64,000 bases of DNA from Erythrophleum ivorense (GCA_026724425.1 JAIUCV010000103.1:1922001-1986000), one strand, 5' to 3'. Positions 1 to 13,900 are shown, numbered from the stretch's first letter. Numbers and translations: made by a program. The notes: generated from the letters alone by a model not told the origin.

Positions 1-2800
1 CGGTGGCTGCATCTTCCATGAGGTTGTAAAGAGGCACTGAACCACTTCCAGTGAGCCATGCAGCCACATACTGAATACCTACCCTTGTATTCAGGCGAAG
101 GCCTTCCATTGTACGAAATCCTATAGGTCTCTGCAAGAGATCTTCCTCAGTTAAGTTTGAAGCATCATGACGTTTCATTGTATGAATCTGATTAGGATCG
201 TTGCCCATGTTGTTGTTGAAGACTTCCATGCAGGCTGGGATGAGACCTGGGTGGGCTGCCCAGGTTCCATCATGCCCTGCCTTCACTTCTCTTAGCTTGT
301 CCTTCCTCACCAGTTCTAGTGCTGCCTCATTGGCCACTGGGTCATCTCTTATTGGAATCTGAGCTGCCTGTTCAACGAGAATTTAAAATGCCATCTAAAT
401 TTGTTAGCGATCTTCAATTCTCAATGATACATTTGAAGTTTCAAGTTTGAAATCTGATTTTTTTAATCATCTGATGCAACTTCCTCCTCTCCCATATTCA
501 GCATGAATTCTCATAATCCATCTAATAATCAGTTTTCCCCAATTTCAGTCATGCCTTTTAATCATTTTCAAATGGTTCTATTTGACACTATTTAGTTGTC
601 ACCAAAAATTCTCGTTAAGAACTAAGTGATTCCTAAAACTTTAAGCTATTGAATGAATGCTAACAAATGATTTTTATCTCTAATAACTCGTCACATGAAA
701 TCTCTTCGTGCTTTAAGCATGCACAAAGCAAATGAAGAAAGGAAATAGTATGAAACACAAGAAAGGGCTTTTTTCTAGTCTCTAACAATTTTATACCGTT
801 TCCCCTATTTAGCTTGTTCAAGCACATTCTTAGAACTTCTTGTACCTAAAAATGTATGTATAGTTTTTTAAAAATAAATAAATAAATAAAGTAGTTGCTT
901 ACCATGCCTCCCATAGCATGTACACCACGCCTATGGCAGGTCCTGATGAGAAGATCCGAGTAACTCTTCATGAAGTGTTGGGTCATGCCAACCTGAACCC
1001 TATCAGGTAGGAGGCGATCTGGGTGAGCCTGGAATGTCTTCACATAACTAAATATGTAATCCCACCTTCCACAGTTGAGACCCACAGAGTGGTCCCTCAG
1101 CTCATACAGAATCTCATCCATCTGAAACGCTGCTGGAAGTGTTTCTATCAGAACAGTGGCCCTTATGCTTCCTCTTTCTATCCCTGCTTTCTTCTCTGCT
1201 CTCTCAAACACGCTGTTCCATATCTTAGCTTCCCTGTCAATCACAACCAGCTTTTCTAACGACTTTCTAGGCTTGCCAAACACCATATTAGCTAGCCTAA
1301 TAAGCACCGATAATTATATGGATTCTATACATGATTCAATACACGCATCTGCACAAATTTGACGTATCCTGTATGGTACGATCGTTGAACACGTTCGGGA
1401 CATGATACGACTAGAGGTGTGAGTGAAGTCGGTGTGGGTACACTTGATCCCACTTAATAAGTCCAAACTCAGGCTTAATATTTGGGCCAAAATCACCTAT
1501 GAGGCATTTGGTACAATAATATTTCATATTCTATGACATTTTGGATATTATGGATTAAGATACCAAAATATAAGATAGTATAGTATCTAATATGCTCATG
1601 TTAAATGTCGTAATTGAAAATTGTAAAGGAAAAATAGTGTCGTGTGAGATATCTACATAATTTTTTAGTGGTATAAGAAATCATGTAAGATTATGGGCGG
1701 GTCCTTGCACGTATTTAAGAGAAAAGAGGCCAAAAAAAGAAAAAGTACATATAGTCCAAGACAAGCCATAACTAAATGACTTATGAACAGAAATTTAGTT
1801 TAGTTTATATATATATATAATGGTGTCATTCTATAACACAATCATATATTTCAAATGGCATCTTTGGCCATGAGTAACAGTATACTAAACATGGACATCC
1901 TAGTGTTATCCACACCCAAAATATCAGATTCTAGATGCGATGACTAATGCTTTGGCATTTAAGTTGTTTTGATGAATGCTTACCTTGAATGTTCCACCTT
2001 AGGAAGATAGAAGAAGGGGCCAAAGCCAGCACCTTGGGTCCGCCGGAACGTAGCGTGGTTGTGGTAGAAGTAGAGCCCAAAATCCACGAGGCAACCGGTT
2101 ACAGGTTCGCCATCAATCAGAATATGGGCCTCAGGTAGATGCCACCCTCTTGGCCGTACAAAGAGCTTCGCCGTCTGCTCATTCAGCTTGTAAAACCTGT
2201 TTCTGCCTCTGTCATGGAAGCTTATACTCCTCTCCACAGCATCCTTCAAATTCACTTGCCCTCTCATCAGATTCTCCCAGCTCGGTGACAGTGCATCTTC
2301 AAAATCAGCCTTCCAAAAAAAAAACAAAGAAAAAAACCCAAAAACTGTAACTAAAAGTGTAACCTTTTCTAACATTAAAAAGAAAAAAGCTATAGTGAAA
2401 AACTAACCATGAAGACTTTGGCTTCAGAGTTGAGGGCATTGATGATCATCTTTCGCTCCACAGGACCTGTAATCTCCACCTTCCTATCAGCAACAGTGGG
2501 AGGAACAGCTGCACACTCCCACTCTCCTTCTCTTATGTACTTAGTAGCAGGATCAAACCCAGGCACGGCCCCTTCATTGTACCTCCTCTTTGCTTCTCTT
2601 CTGCACTCTAACGCGTACTTTATATGGTTCCTAAACTCACGTTGTAGCTCAGCAACGAACATCAGAGCATCCTTCGTTAGGACTTTTGCAAACTGTTCAT
2701 CGTATCTTCCTCTCACGTCCACTCCTTCTGGCACATCGTAGTACGACACTATCTTCTTGTCTGTTGCTGTGGGATGGCCATGGGTTCCCAGCTCCATCAT
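1..2800 (-). CDS. MLS: Malate synthase, glyoxysomal (3' end beyond window)
   Basis: Condenses glyoxylate with acetyl-CoA to malate in the glyoxylate cycle of peroxisomes/glyoxysomes. Four exons are visible: 2800-2408 (codons 1-131), 2309-1984, 1233-903 and 367-1 (continues past the edge). All introns (98, 750 and 535 bp) are GT-AG and the frame is open throughout, giving about 472 of the family's usual ~560 residues. Conserved blocks include RYNEGAVPGFDPATKYIREG in exon 1, FVRPRGWHLPEAH (residues ~181-193) and the family signature RDHSVGLNCGRWDYIF (residues ~286-301). LMEDAAT lies at the window edge; by family knowledge its Asp is the catalytic base. Two adjacent ATGs (2800 and 2797) precede ELGTHG; either may start translation. 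The C-terminal peroxisomal signal expected for the family lies outside the window. No frameshift or stop is seen; the gene looks functional. Confidence 0.95.
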
Positions 2801-2869
2801 ATTTGCTTCTTCCTCTAAAGCTATTCCCTTTGTGTGGTATTAATGCTTGTGTTGAGCAAGGCAATGGGT

Positions 2870-2882
2870 CGAATTATATAGA
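2870..2882 (-). promoter_or_regulatory. Probable TATA box of the malate synthase gene
   Basis: On the minus strand this reads CTATATAATTC, about 75 bp upstream of the first ATG at 2800, a normal plant distance that would give a leader of roughly 40 nt. A second AT-rich candidate (CATATATATCC, about 2905-2915) lies further upstream and cannot be excluded. Confidence 0.5.
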
Positions 2883-2899
2883 ACAGGAAGCATAGGCAA

Positions 2900-3468
2900 G
2901 AGGGATATATATGGGCACGTTATATTTTTTTCTTTCTCTCAATTTGTCTTCAGGAAAATCCTATTTAGATCCATGATAGATGAACTGATTATTAGTTTAG
3001 TCCTTCACATATTATTCGTTTTTTTTAATTCAATCCATTAATTACTGAAATAGTTGCAATGTTTCTTTTTATATCCCACATTCATAGGCATTTAAGACTT
3101 AATGTCAAACCAAACAGGCTATTGACTCTGGCATTATTTCTCACTTTATTTGAGCTAAATTTAAGTTAGGTGTTAGACTTAGTATTAAATTTCGAAAAAA
3201 AAAAGATGAAAATACAAACGTTTTAATTATTGAGATTAAATTTTAAAAAATATTAAATTAAAAGTTGACTTCTTTATCAAAAATCAAGTTAGAATTATAT
3301 CAAGAATTTTCTAGTTGGCAATAATGAAATGAAGAATAATAGGGAAATGAAAATGTTGATAGGTACGTAGAAGGTTATCCGTATGGGTCATTCATAAGAG
3401 AGTGCATGGCTTTATGTGCGTAAGAGAGGCTCAAGTGGGACGAACAGAAAATAATATTAAAACATTAC
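2900..3468. other. Upstream intergenic region of malate synthase, no gene seen
   Basis: AT-rich sequence with no coding potential and no recognisable element. It would contain the upstream regulatory region of the malate synthase gene; I see no motif I would name. Confidence 0.5.
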
Positions 3469-3469
3469 A

Positions 3470-3860
3470 CAAGGTTTTAAAATTTAAGTTATATATAGGT
3501 ATTTTTTTATTTTTAAAATTTTATAATAAAATTTCTTAAATTTTTAAATTTATGCAAATGACATTCTAGCTGTTAGTTAATCTGACATTTCACTGACAAA
3601 ATATGACACATCAAAAAAATATTTATATATGATTTAAAATTCAAAAAGATTATTTATACATAATTTAAAATTTTAAAAAATTATTATAAAAAATAAATAA
3701 AATTTAAAAAAATTTATTGTCATTGATGTATCACACTTCATTAATAAAATAACATATTAATTAACCATATAAAATTATTTGTACAAAATAAAAAATCTAA
3801 AAATTTATTATCAAAGTTTATAAATAAAAAAATTATTTATATATAATCTAAAATTTTATC
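3470..3860. mobile_element. MITE-like element with long AT-rich inverted repeats
   Basis: About 130 bp at the left end (from AAATTTAAGTTATATATAGG, ~3478) can be matched to the reverse complement of the right end (AAATTTTAGATTATATATAA, ending ~3854). The pairing runs inwards through GACACATCAA / GATACATCAA. The element is ~380 bp, non-coding and nearly palindromic, as in non-autonomous DNA transposons. The target duplication is not clear, so the superfamily is left open. Confidence 0.55.
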
Positions 3861-4504
3861 CAATTTAACTAAATTAAAAATACGGGATAAGATAAGATGG
3901 TGGCATGTTATTAATTTCTGTGCCTCCCTCGGGAGATGCGTCCGTTAGGATGAGGTGGTTGCATTTGGCACTAGGACATATATAATCCATGTCATAATCT
4001 TTGTCCTTTTCGGTTAAAATTTTGGGTCTTGTTTCCCGGTCCTATAGGGATATTTTTTGTTTAATATTTATCAATTAAAAAATATTTTTATTAATCAAGA
4101 AATAAATATATTAGCTTGAGTCAAGAAATTATATTTTATATTTTTATTCATCAGATAAAATTTGTTCCAAAAATGTAATAAATAATAGTAAACTATCTCA
4201 AATGATGCTGAATACGTTCCAGTAATCTAGCAAATATGTAAAATTCACATTATAAAACAAATTCCCGTAGTTTGCAAAATAAATATTAGTATACAATATA
4301 CCATCACCATTTTTCTGAATTTTCTCTTTGTTGGTGCATCTACTGCATTATCAATGGAAGTTTCATTTCCATTCCCTAAGACCATAGGCTCTGTATTTAT
4401 TACTTGAAGGGTAATATAATGCAGAAGGTGCTATTGGGATCTAGTGTTAGTGTTCACATCAACTTGGTTGAGGATTTTGATGGCTAGAAAGAATTTAGTC
4501 AGAA

Positions 4505-5045
4505 TTTTTTTAAAAAATTAGGTTTCAAATTATAAGTTTAAATATAAAAAAATATGATTAGGAGGTTAAAAATTATAATTGTAAATAAAAAATTACACTT
4601 AAAACATTGTAATTATACTATGTAGTTAAAATTTTTTTAATGTAACTTTTTCTTATAGTTATATTATCTCCAATCTCATATATAAAAAATAAATAATTAA
4701 CTTTTAAGAATTAAAAAAGTTAGTTAAAAGTAATTAATTTTTTTAATTTTTTCCCAAACAAAAGTTATTTTTAAAAAATATCCTCATTTAATGTGTGTAC
4801 TTTTTTAAAAAAATTAATAACAACTACTACTTATAATTTAAAAGATTCATTTAATAGAAGGAACAATTAGAATATTATAATTAATATATTATTAGTAGTC
4901 TGTTTCTTATATTTTAGACTAAATCAAATTCTAAAAAAATCTCTTATATATGAGATTGGAAGTAGTAATTTTTAATATTTTAATTATATTTTTTATACAC
5001 AAATTTGTTATTTAAAACTTAAATTAAAAAAAAAACTTAAAAAAG
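4505..5045. mobile_element. Second MITE-like imperfect inverted repeat
   Basis: The left part contains CCAATCTCATATATAA (~4671) and the right part its inverse, TTATATATGAGATTGG (~4943). Sequence outside both (AATTATAAGTTTAAATATAA on the left; the reverse complement of the 4990-5040 stretch on the right) is also weakly inverted. Non-coding, AT-rich, ~540 bp. The arms are diverged, so the boundaries are approximate. Confidence 0.35.
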
Positions 5046-5990
5046 CCTGAATCCCTTTCAATCGCCATTCGATTGAAGGAATCCAAATTTATCTGTTAAA
5101 GTTATTCTAATTGACTCCACAAGGTAAGACACACATTTCAAGTCAACGCACAAAATCCCCAATGCAACCACATATGCAGCTTTTTTTTTTTTTTTTCTAA
5201 TCTCAATCATAGCTTGTTAGAATATGAGCAGAAAAAAAATCAATTTGTAATAAAACAATTTATTTTTACCGTTAACTCCAAATAATTCATCCCTTTAATA
5301 TATATATATTTATATATCTCATTGATTTTGACATTTGAAGTTATATATATATATAGACATAAAAAATTGCATTGTTCATGATGGTGAACAGTGACTTATC
5401 CATTGGGCTACATATTTTTTAATATATTTTTTATATACTTTTTTAAAATTATTATTATTGTTTCATGAGACCTATAAACATTTTAAATTATCCATATATT
5501 TGCACAAGTAACTAACTAGTTATATATAAAAGAAGACAAAAACTATGCAAATTAGTGCAATAGTAAGAGACTCAATGGAAAAATGAAGTAAAAACAAAAG
5601 AAGAAATTTAGAAGGATTCATGCTCAATAATCAATATACTGACAAATTCACTAGTGATCCACTTCAAACAATCTTCTCTTGTTTATGTCATCCTCCTTAA
5701 TAGTAAAATCCCAAAGGTCCCGATATTTCTCTTTGAAATCCCACTTCTCCGTGAGAAAAGTAAGGCATAGCCACTTCAATTTACTTATTTATTTTTTTCA
5801 CTTCCAATCTATTTTACAAATTGAAACCATAAAAAAAAAGAGAAAACAATTTAACTCCAATATTCATGTCTCCTTATATAATAATCTGGCATATTCACAA
5901 GCACCAGATGGTTAAAAAAAGAAAACAAGCCACTACCACACTTGGTTCCTGCACGAGTTGCCTTACATTCCTTACGCTCACATAAATACA
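5046..5990. other. AT-rich spacer, no gene seen
   Basis: Contains a T-run near 5180 and several TA-rich tracts. No convincing coding exon or repeat was found. Its right end may be the 3' flank of the minus-strand gene relic that follows. Confidence 0.4.
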
Positions 5991-6009
5991 GGTATATCTT
6001 TGAACTATT

Positions 6010-8530
6010 TCACAGGCAGTTCCTGCGACAATGGCCCAATATAGAATTCAATGCTCGGCAAATCCCTATCGGCCTTGAAAATTTCATATATGCATACAAG
6101 AGTGCAAGATGCCCATGATACTGCTCATCATCTCCAACGTGCATGGAGTCAAAAAGCATTGCCTGTGTGCAGAGATTATGGGACTATTTCAAGGAATGAA
6201 AACTAAGATAAGAAAGCAAAGAAAATGGGAAAAGAAATAGAAAATGCCATGGGAGAACATTTTAACTTGAGATGCAACCTTGTCTCCAACGGGTATTCAG
6301 TAATTAGCAATGATAAAAAATAGCTGCTTAATTAAGTAAATTTTTTTATCATACTAATTCTGGTAGTTTGATCAATAAGACCATAGAAGTTTAGTTAGGA
6401 ATGTTTGTTACATATTATAATTAAGAATCTTTGACTTGCCTGGTGAGAAGCCAAGAGCTAATTTGGGAAGATTTAGGAGATTAAAGGAATAAAACAGACT
6501 TAGAAAACCCCGAAATAATCTTGGATCACACCCAAGAACGTGATTGAATAGATACAGTTATCAGTATGTCTTAACCACCTTAATCCATGTGGTATAAGCA
6601 TAGACGATAACCGGATATATAGAGTGCATAGGATGAAATTAGTACAATTTGTTGAGCATGGAATTTTTCCTATCCAAAATCCCAAAAGAATAAATCATCA
6701 GATTCACTCAAATTAAGAACAACCACAAAGAACACCGACCAATGAACGCCACCCCCAAACAAAGAAAAGCCAATTTCAGAAGATTTAATTTCTTCAACTA
6801 AGCACATAGAAGGAAATAGACAAAAGGAAACAGCAAAATTCCTCCTATACAGCAAAGAATGCTCTAAATTATAAATGAGGAGGCAAAAAATATACCTGCA
6901 AAGAAAACGTGGAGATACGTAGCAGTAAGTCACAGAGGCAGCAGAGGTAAAGCCACAATGGAGAGAACAACTTCTCTGCATTCTTTGTCCATTCGGCACT
7001 TTCACCTTTGCTAGTGCTGCCTTCAGAAAACTAATCTGGTAGCTCAAATAAGTGAGAGTGGTTTCAGTGTGATATTCACAACGGAAAGAAGACTTCATAT
7101 GATCAATATTGGGAACGTGAAAAAGATTCGGTGCTCTGCAACAAAAAACATGAGGGCGGTAATCTCAAACTGAACACTAATCATTACCTTCCTTTCAATG
7201 GCCTTATAAATAGTTGGTGTCGGAGAGAATAGAGATTCCATAGAAGACAGAAGAGCCTTAGATGTCAAAATGAAATGAATATGAGAAAATGAATGAGGGC
7301 AGATAGATAAATTCAGAATCAAACATAAAGGAACCTCACCAATTTGACAATCAACCGTGTGCGCAATATACCGTTCTATCACTTCAGCTGGAACTATCAA
7401 CCATTCGACTTCTCTTTGCTTCAGATATTCCATAACCTCTACAATGTCCTACAAAGAAGCAATATAAACAAGGACTACAGATTTATCATCAGTTCGTAAA
7501 AGGAACCATACTGGAATTGCTAGCATTTAAATGGCAAAATTGTATATTTTAGATATTCAATTCGCTATAAATAAAATAAACAATGAACCCAAAGGCAATA
7601 ATGAAACAAAATAAGGTTATTAAATGTACAACTACAAAGGCAGTGATGGAACCAAATCTGGAAATGCACCATTTATCTCTAGCAATTTTGGTGTGAATCA
7701 CAAAACCTTTAACGACTATGGAATTATTGGTCAAGTCAAATATGATTCATTCATAGTATTATCAGAGGTGCTTTAAATAAACCAAAAGACAGTTAAAGTA
7801 TGATATGCAATATATTCTATAGTTCCTTACCGTGTCAATTTTCAATTCCTGGCGGTCCCTTGTGAGTGCGGCATGCACCTTTTAGTTTATTTCGGAACCG
7901 TTTTTTCGGGGCATACTATCATACTGCAAAGGCATTGGAACCCACCATACAAGTGAATGATCAGATGATACTTGCATATAAATCAATACCCAGCATCAAA
8001 CAACACCCATACAAAAAATACTCAAGATTTTAGTAGCTATTTATGCATTTTCATATTCCTTTAATTTTTTTAATGCAGAAATATAAAATTTTGTAGAGAC
8101 ACAACATGAATATCTTTTATTTAAGCAAGTAGTGGCTAAAGTTTCCATCGTTCCTCTATAGTAGAATATATCTTAATCTCTCTTACTTCAGTCCCAATGC
8201 TGTAGGAGAAAGGGGAAATGGTGTGTTTATAAGATGAAAAGGAGCAGGAGAAAAGAACAGAATAGCCAAGAAAAATAAATAAATAAATCTCGAGCTTCTT
8301 GAGCAGATCTGTTGTAAAGGTCGGAGCCTATATATCAGAGCGAAATAGACAGGAAAGAATGTGAAGAGAAATGCATCAAAGTAATCATTTGAAACAGTGG
8401 CTTGATCGAAAGAAAATACCCTCTGAGCAACCACAAGCTAAAGTGACAAAGAAGTATGGAAACCAAAATCATAAGGCCATGAAATCATTACCTGTGGGTC
8501 AAACCAAAAGCCAGAATCTTTGTTTGTGGT
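6010..8530 (-). pseudogene. Unidentified multi-exon gene or gene relic
   Basis: Several exon-like blocks on the minus strand have good splice signals. Block 7878-7831 (16 codons, VHAALTRDRQELKIDT) joins in frame through a GT-AG intron to 7448-7340, which includes LKQREVEWLIVPAEVIERYI. That joins in frame to a block from 7133 (PNLFHVPNIDHMKSSFRC, then HTETTLTYLSYQISFLKAAL) reading to a GT near 6895. A final block, 6162-6010, contains MLFDSMHVGDDEQYHGHLAL and ends in TGA. An upstream block near 8530-8490 ends in CCCACAG|GTAATG. The last junction does not keep frame with the splice sites I could find, and no start codon region is evident. The text looks like real protein, but I do not recognise the family. 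It may be a decayed copy or an expressed gene whose exons I have only partly found. Confidence 0.4.
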
Positions 8531-8599
8531 ATCTCAAAACGGTGTTAGACTAGAGTGGATATACAAAAGCCATAAATCATATTTAAATGAATCAAAATG

Positions 8600-10979
8600 C
8601 GAAAAAACATATACCTCCAACCATTGCCCGAATTTTAAAGTTTTCTACAAATAATGATATTTCTAAACTCTCTATTTCTTTTACTGATAATATATATATA
8701 TATATATATATGAGTATTGTGTATTCAGTTGCCTTGAAAAAACAAAGCTTAAGATCCTTGTTTATATAACAACAAGAATAGACATTTTTCCATCAAAGAT
8801 GTCTCAAGTTATGGGTAAAAGGTCAAATATTCTTATTTTTCTCCATGGTGCATTAATTGTTATTTATTTCTATGAGTTTGATTTCTTTACACTTCTCAAA
8901 GAATAACACTTCTTTAAAAAGTGATTTGAACCGTTTAAATTTGATTTAAACAGTCTAAATTTTAAATATGTTATTTTTGTTTTTTCACTTAAAATTTTAT
9001 TTTTTTAAATTGTCCAATTAAAAAAATATTTTTATTTTATATTTTATATCTTTTAAAATAATAAAAATTTTTAAAAAATAAGAACAAATTTGAACCATCC
9101 AAATTTCATCTAGATAGTCCAAATCAAAAGTGCAAATAATCAGTTCACCTATTTCTACATGGTGTAAAGGACCATTTTCATTAAATATTGCCAATTTGCC
9201 AACTTGCTTGTGAATGTTGCCAACTTGCTTTCAACATTCACAAATGGGAGAATTTTCATGTTGTTATGAGATTGCTCTATTTTCATCCAAAACAAAATGG
9301 AGCTTTAGCTTTTGGATGAAGAATATGTTTATTTGACTTGTTGGAGAGGGTTGATCGAGAGGGGATTTAGATGAGCGGTTGCCTTCAAAAAATTGGGCAA
9401 ATTGTTGTTCTAGATATTGTTTATGAAGTGTAGAATAGGGAGTGGTTTGGAAAGGAAAGAGGAACATGTTTCTTTTGAAGTAGAGGATTTATAAAGTGCC
9501 TTTGAAATCTTTTAATAACATTTTTCTTTTAACAATTTTTTTTATAGAAGAGAATGAGTGTCCTTAAAAGACTTAGGAGCACTTCACAAATCTTCTATTT
9601 CAAGATTCATGTTAGAAGAAGGAGAGACAATAAAGGATCTGAATTAGAAATGAAAGATTTGAGAGGGAGGGAAATAAGTATTTTGAGTTTAAATTGGAAG
9701 AAAGACATTGAAAAAAGATAGCAAAGCAAACAAGGAGAAGGAAAAAAAAGTTGAAATGTTACAAAATTAAAAAAAAAGGAAAAAGTATACTTCAATACCA
9801 TAAGTTAAAATTATATATTTGAAAGATCTTAAAATTTGAAATTATTTTAAAAGCCCAAAGGACTAAAAATTTTATCTTTGAAGAGTTATTTCTTAAATAG
9901 TATTAAATAAGAATGGGAAGGAAAACTAGGTAAGCAATAAAGAAAAAAGCTTATAAATTTTATAATATGAAATATAATTTTTTTTCACAATAAAAATTTT
10001 TATCCTCATAGTCAAAATATTTTGTTCTTTGAGCCTTTAAAATAATTTTAAAATTTAATATCGATTATAATAAATATTTTCAATTTATGATCCTAAAGTA
10101 TAATTTTTCCAAGAAAAAAGATGAATAAAACATGGCACAACCTGAGGCTTATTGAAACTAGCTAGGTTATTAACCCAACCAAGGTCTAGGGTTACCAATG
10201 CACTAGTCTAATTGTTAGATCACTAATTAAACTAGTCAAGTAACTAGAAATATATATAAATAATTCAAATAATATAAATTACTATTCTAAAACTTTCAAC
10301 TTTTAAACAAGGTAACAAAGTAATATATTCAATAAAATAACTTTCCATTTGTGTTTCAACGTTTAAAAATTTCAAGTACTACAAATAGGTTGGGAATAGA
10401 CTAGACCTCAAAATGCATTCCATTCACATAAAACATCATTGATACTAGGTTCCTTTTGAGTATGATATTGATATACAGCAAAATGGGTGCCTTAATTTGC
10501 ACAAAAACATTTTTTTGAATGTCCTTATATAATCAGGTTAACCAATTCAGCATGGGTCACAAGGTTTCAAAAAAAGCTAGCTGGTTCAATTCTGTCTGAA
10601 CCGAGTCACTTGACGATCCATTCATTTGCTCAAACTGGCTTAGGATCCTATTCTCCAGGTCATTAGCTCGACCGCTCGGGCCAATTCAAGTTTAATAAAT
10701 ATGACTGACTTAAGGCCTCGTTTCTATGAAGATAAAATTCACAAGTCATCAATTTTTCGATTCTTCTGTCTTTCCAATCACAAGTCAATAATTATTATGC
10801 ATATGTATATATGGCAGTGGTTGTACAACACAAAATGGCAAAATAGCTTCTTCTTTTTTAGGGTAAAGAGAAAGGGCACAAAGCCCCAAAAAACAACAAA
10901 AGAAACCACACATTACGGCAAGGGAAAGGGATCTCTATCATAGCAGCAAGATGTATCAAGAAAGGAAAGATTGAAGTTC
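8600..10979. other. Spacer with short diverged repeats, no gene seen
   Basis: Near 8920-9125 a ~35-bp motif occurs twice in the same orientation (TTGAACCGTTTAAATTTGAT and TTGAACCATCCAAATTTCAT), about 155 bp apart. At 9195-9245 GCCAACTTGCTT is repeated directly and is flanked by GTGAATGTTG / CAACATTCAC, which can pair. At 10,130-10,690 the text (AGCTAGCTGGTTCAATTCTG, ACCGAGTCACTTGACGATCC) resembles a dispersed plant repeat, but I could not define ends. No coding exon is supported. Confidence 0.35.
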
Positions 10980-10984
10980 CAAGA

Positions 10985-13900
10985 TGTCACACCCGAAAAT
11001 GCGACCACGCGGCGCCAGATTAAAATCAAAATTAAAAGATGAGTAGAGTCGCCACCAAATTTTTATCTTTTGAAAAAGCAAAATTTTGGAAAAAACCTTG
11101 TTAGTTTAGAATATCAAAAAATGTGGTCTGCGAACTAGATTCGGATTCGGGAGTCAGTTGTGAGTGGAGAAGGTGTTAGGCAACTCACTACACTCATTAC
11201 TAAGAATGGTTACCTTAAGTTAGTTGTGCAAAATTACCATAACCTTTAATTTATTTTTATTCTCCCTAACAAATTATATGCAAAATAAGAAATAGAAATA
11301 AAAGAAATAAAATTAAAAAGGAAAAAGGAAATTAAAGAAATGAAATTAGAAAATAAAATAAAATAAAATAAAAATAAGAAAATGAAAATTGAACAAAAAA
11401 TTTTATTTACAAAGGCAGACTTGACCTAGGATGAAAGTATAGGGCCTACGTACCCTCGGAAGAGGATCAAAGTCCACGTAGTTCGACAGAGACTGTGTTG
11501 GTTGGTGTCTTATTTTTGTTTTTGTTTTAATTACTTTTTATATTATTTTCCCCTTTTTTTTATATGAAAAGACAAAGAAAACGAAAATTACTTCCTCCTT
11601 TAACAAATAAAATGAGTTTTGAAATTGTTTGACGTATTTTGGTTTGCTAAAGGTAAAAGTAATTTTGCTTTTCTTGCATTTTCAATTTTTTTTATCATCA
11701 TTTTTTTGTTTTTTTTTTCATTTTCCTCTTTTTCTCTCTTTTTTTTTTGTTTTTTCTCTGTTTGTTTATTTCTTTTTATTCCCCCTTTTGTCCCTTTGGG
11801 TTTTGTTTTATCATTATTTTTTTTTATTGAAAAAGGAAAGAAAGAGAAAATCATTTAGCCTTTTGCAATAAGTGTGTTTTAATTTACAAAACCTAAATTA
11901 TCCCTACTTATTAACCCCTTTTCTTTATTTTTGATTATCTTATTATTATTATTGTTTTTTTTAATATACACTTTTTATTAATTTTCTTTTGGTTTAGGCA
12001 AATCTTTAAGGAAAAGAAGAAGGGTTGAATTTTGAAAATGTTTATTATCCATATAGAAAGACTTATTTTTGTTTATTGTATTTTTAAAAAGTTTAGATCT
12101 TAATTCATAAGTAAATTGATCTTCTATATGATAATTTTTCCTTTTTTCTTTTTTTTTTTTTAATTTTCATTTGTCTATTTTTCTCTCATTGTATTTCATA
12201 TATATTTTATATCATTTCTTTTATTTTTATCTTTCTTTAACAAGCCTACTCCAAAAAAAAGTAATTAATTTTGAAAACCCGACTCCTTATTTTTTATAAG
12301 GACCTTAACTCCCCTTTTTTTTTTTGTAAATTAATACCCAATTGTTGAAAAAGGTTTCTTTGGTTCCCTTTTTGGTTCCCCCCTTTTTTAAAAAAAAAGA
12401 CATTCTTCTAGGAGAAACTATTTATATATTTGAAAACTTCATTTGGTTTTTTTTTTCTTTTAGGCAAAATTAATTGAATAAGGTCATTGGAACCCTCGAA
12501 CTTGCAAATAAATAAAATAAATAAATAAAAATCAAAGAATACCAAGGAGACTTATTGTCACACATGATATTCCAGTTGATCCTTGTGTACCTGAGGAGAT
12601 ATAAAATCTCACACACGGCTACTAAAAAAAACAAAAAAGGGGTAGAAATAAAATGAAACTAAAACATAAACATCCACATGCTTGTAGCTTTTTCATATTG
12701 TGTGTGTCTGTGTCTCATCATGATTCATTATATTTTATACACACATTTCCTTAGAACGAAAAAAAAATAAAAATAAAAATGAAAAAAAAATAAAAATAGG
12801 TGTACAAAAAATCAGTGAAGTTCCTCCTTCCTCTTTCTCAGCCACCTCTTTTTTTGTCTTCAACGGGGAAGGCTCCATGTATTTTCTCCACCAAATTACC
12901 CAGCCCAGGTACAAATGCAGTAAAATGATTTGGGGTCAGAAATAAATCCAAAATTCAAAACCCAAAAGGTAAAACGAAACCAAAGGCAAAGTGAAAGTCG
13001 AAAATCACACAAATTTGCAATAAGGAGAGAACAGGCTCAGCAACATAAAGGCACAAGTATATGATTACCAAGACCAAGCCATACTTGTTCATCGGGGGAC
13101 TATGTCACAGCACGACAACAGACTTCAATACGCATAGAAAAACTATCGGATGATTCATATCAACATGAACAAATGAGCAGAGCCAACAAAATACAAACAA
13201 ATAAATCAAGTAGTCTTAGCAAATTTTCCATGAGCCCATCAAAACCTCCAATAGGCAAACCGCAGTGTAAGAAATTTGAGATTCATTTATGGAAGTTCAA
13301 GCTCCAATTTTTCGTGAAGCATTAATCGGTTTTGAACATGTTAGCCCCGAGGAGGTCAGAACCAGCAATCAAAAATCCTAAAAGAATAACTAATAAATAG
13401 GATCTGGACTATCAATCTACAGCAAACTATGTTCATTTAAGCCTAGATATTCCTAATGATGCTATGGTTCCTATCAATCCCAAGTATACACTAAACGACC
13501 TTGAGGAGCAGATATATTCATGCAAACACTAATTCTGCGACACGCATACATTCATCACGAGAATATGGCAAGGGAAAATTAAAGCAGATTTATTACCACT
13601 CAATCGAACTCTGCAGAATTAGAAATCACGATTGAACACTAGAACACAACAAAATTTTCTATTAGACATTTCATCGAGCACCAACTGGGTGTGTCCTAGG
13701 ATATATACAGAATAGCATATTCGGACTCTTCCCACGAATATTTGGTAGGAGAGTATTATCCAGTATTCCAATCCCAGCACAAACCATCAGCAATCAAATG
13801 GAAATTCCATTGACAAGCACAGACAACAATCTAGTTTTGTGATTTACCTGTGGGATGTCAGGGAACAAACGAGTTCTTCCCGACGCTTCCTTCTCGGTCT

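Noticed and set aside
1023..1259. Plus-strand frames over the malate synthase exons
   Set aside because: Antisense shadows of exon 3; the minus-strand reading is unambiguous malate synthase.
11600..11871. Open frames of 79-84 codons in the left arm, mirrored at 19889-20137
   Set aside because: T-rich/A-rich low-complexity LTR sequence giving Phe- or Lys-rich readings.
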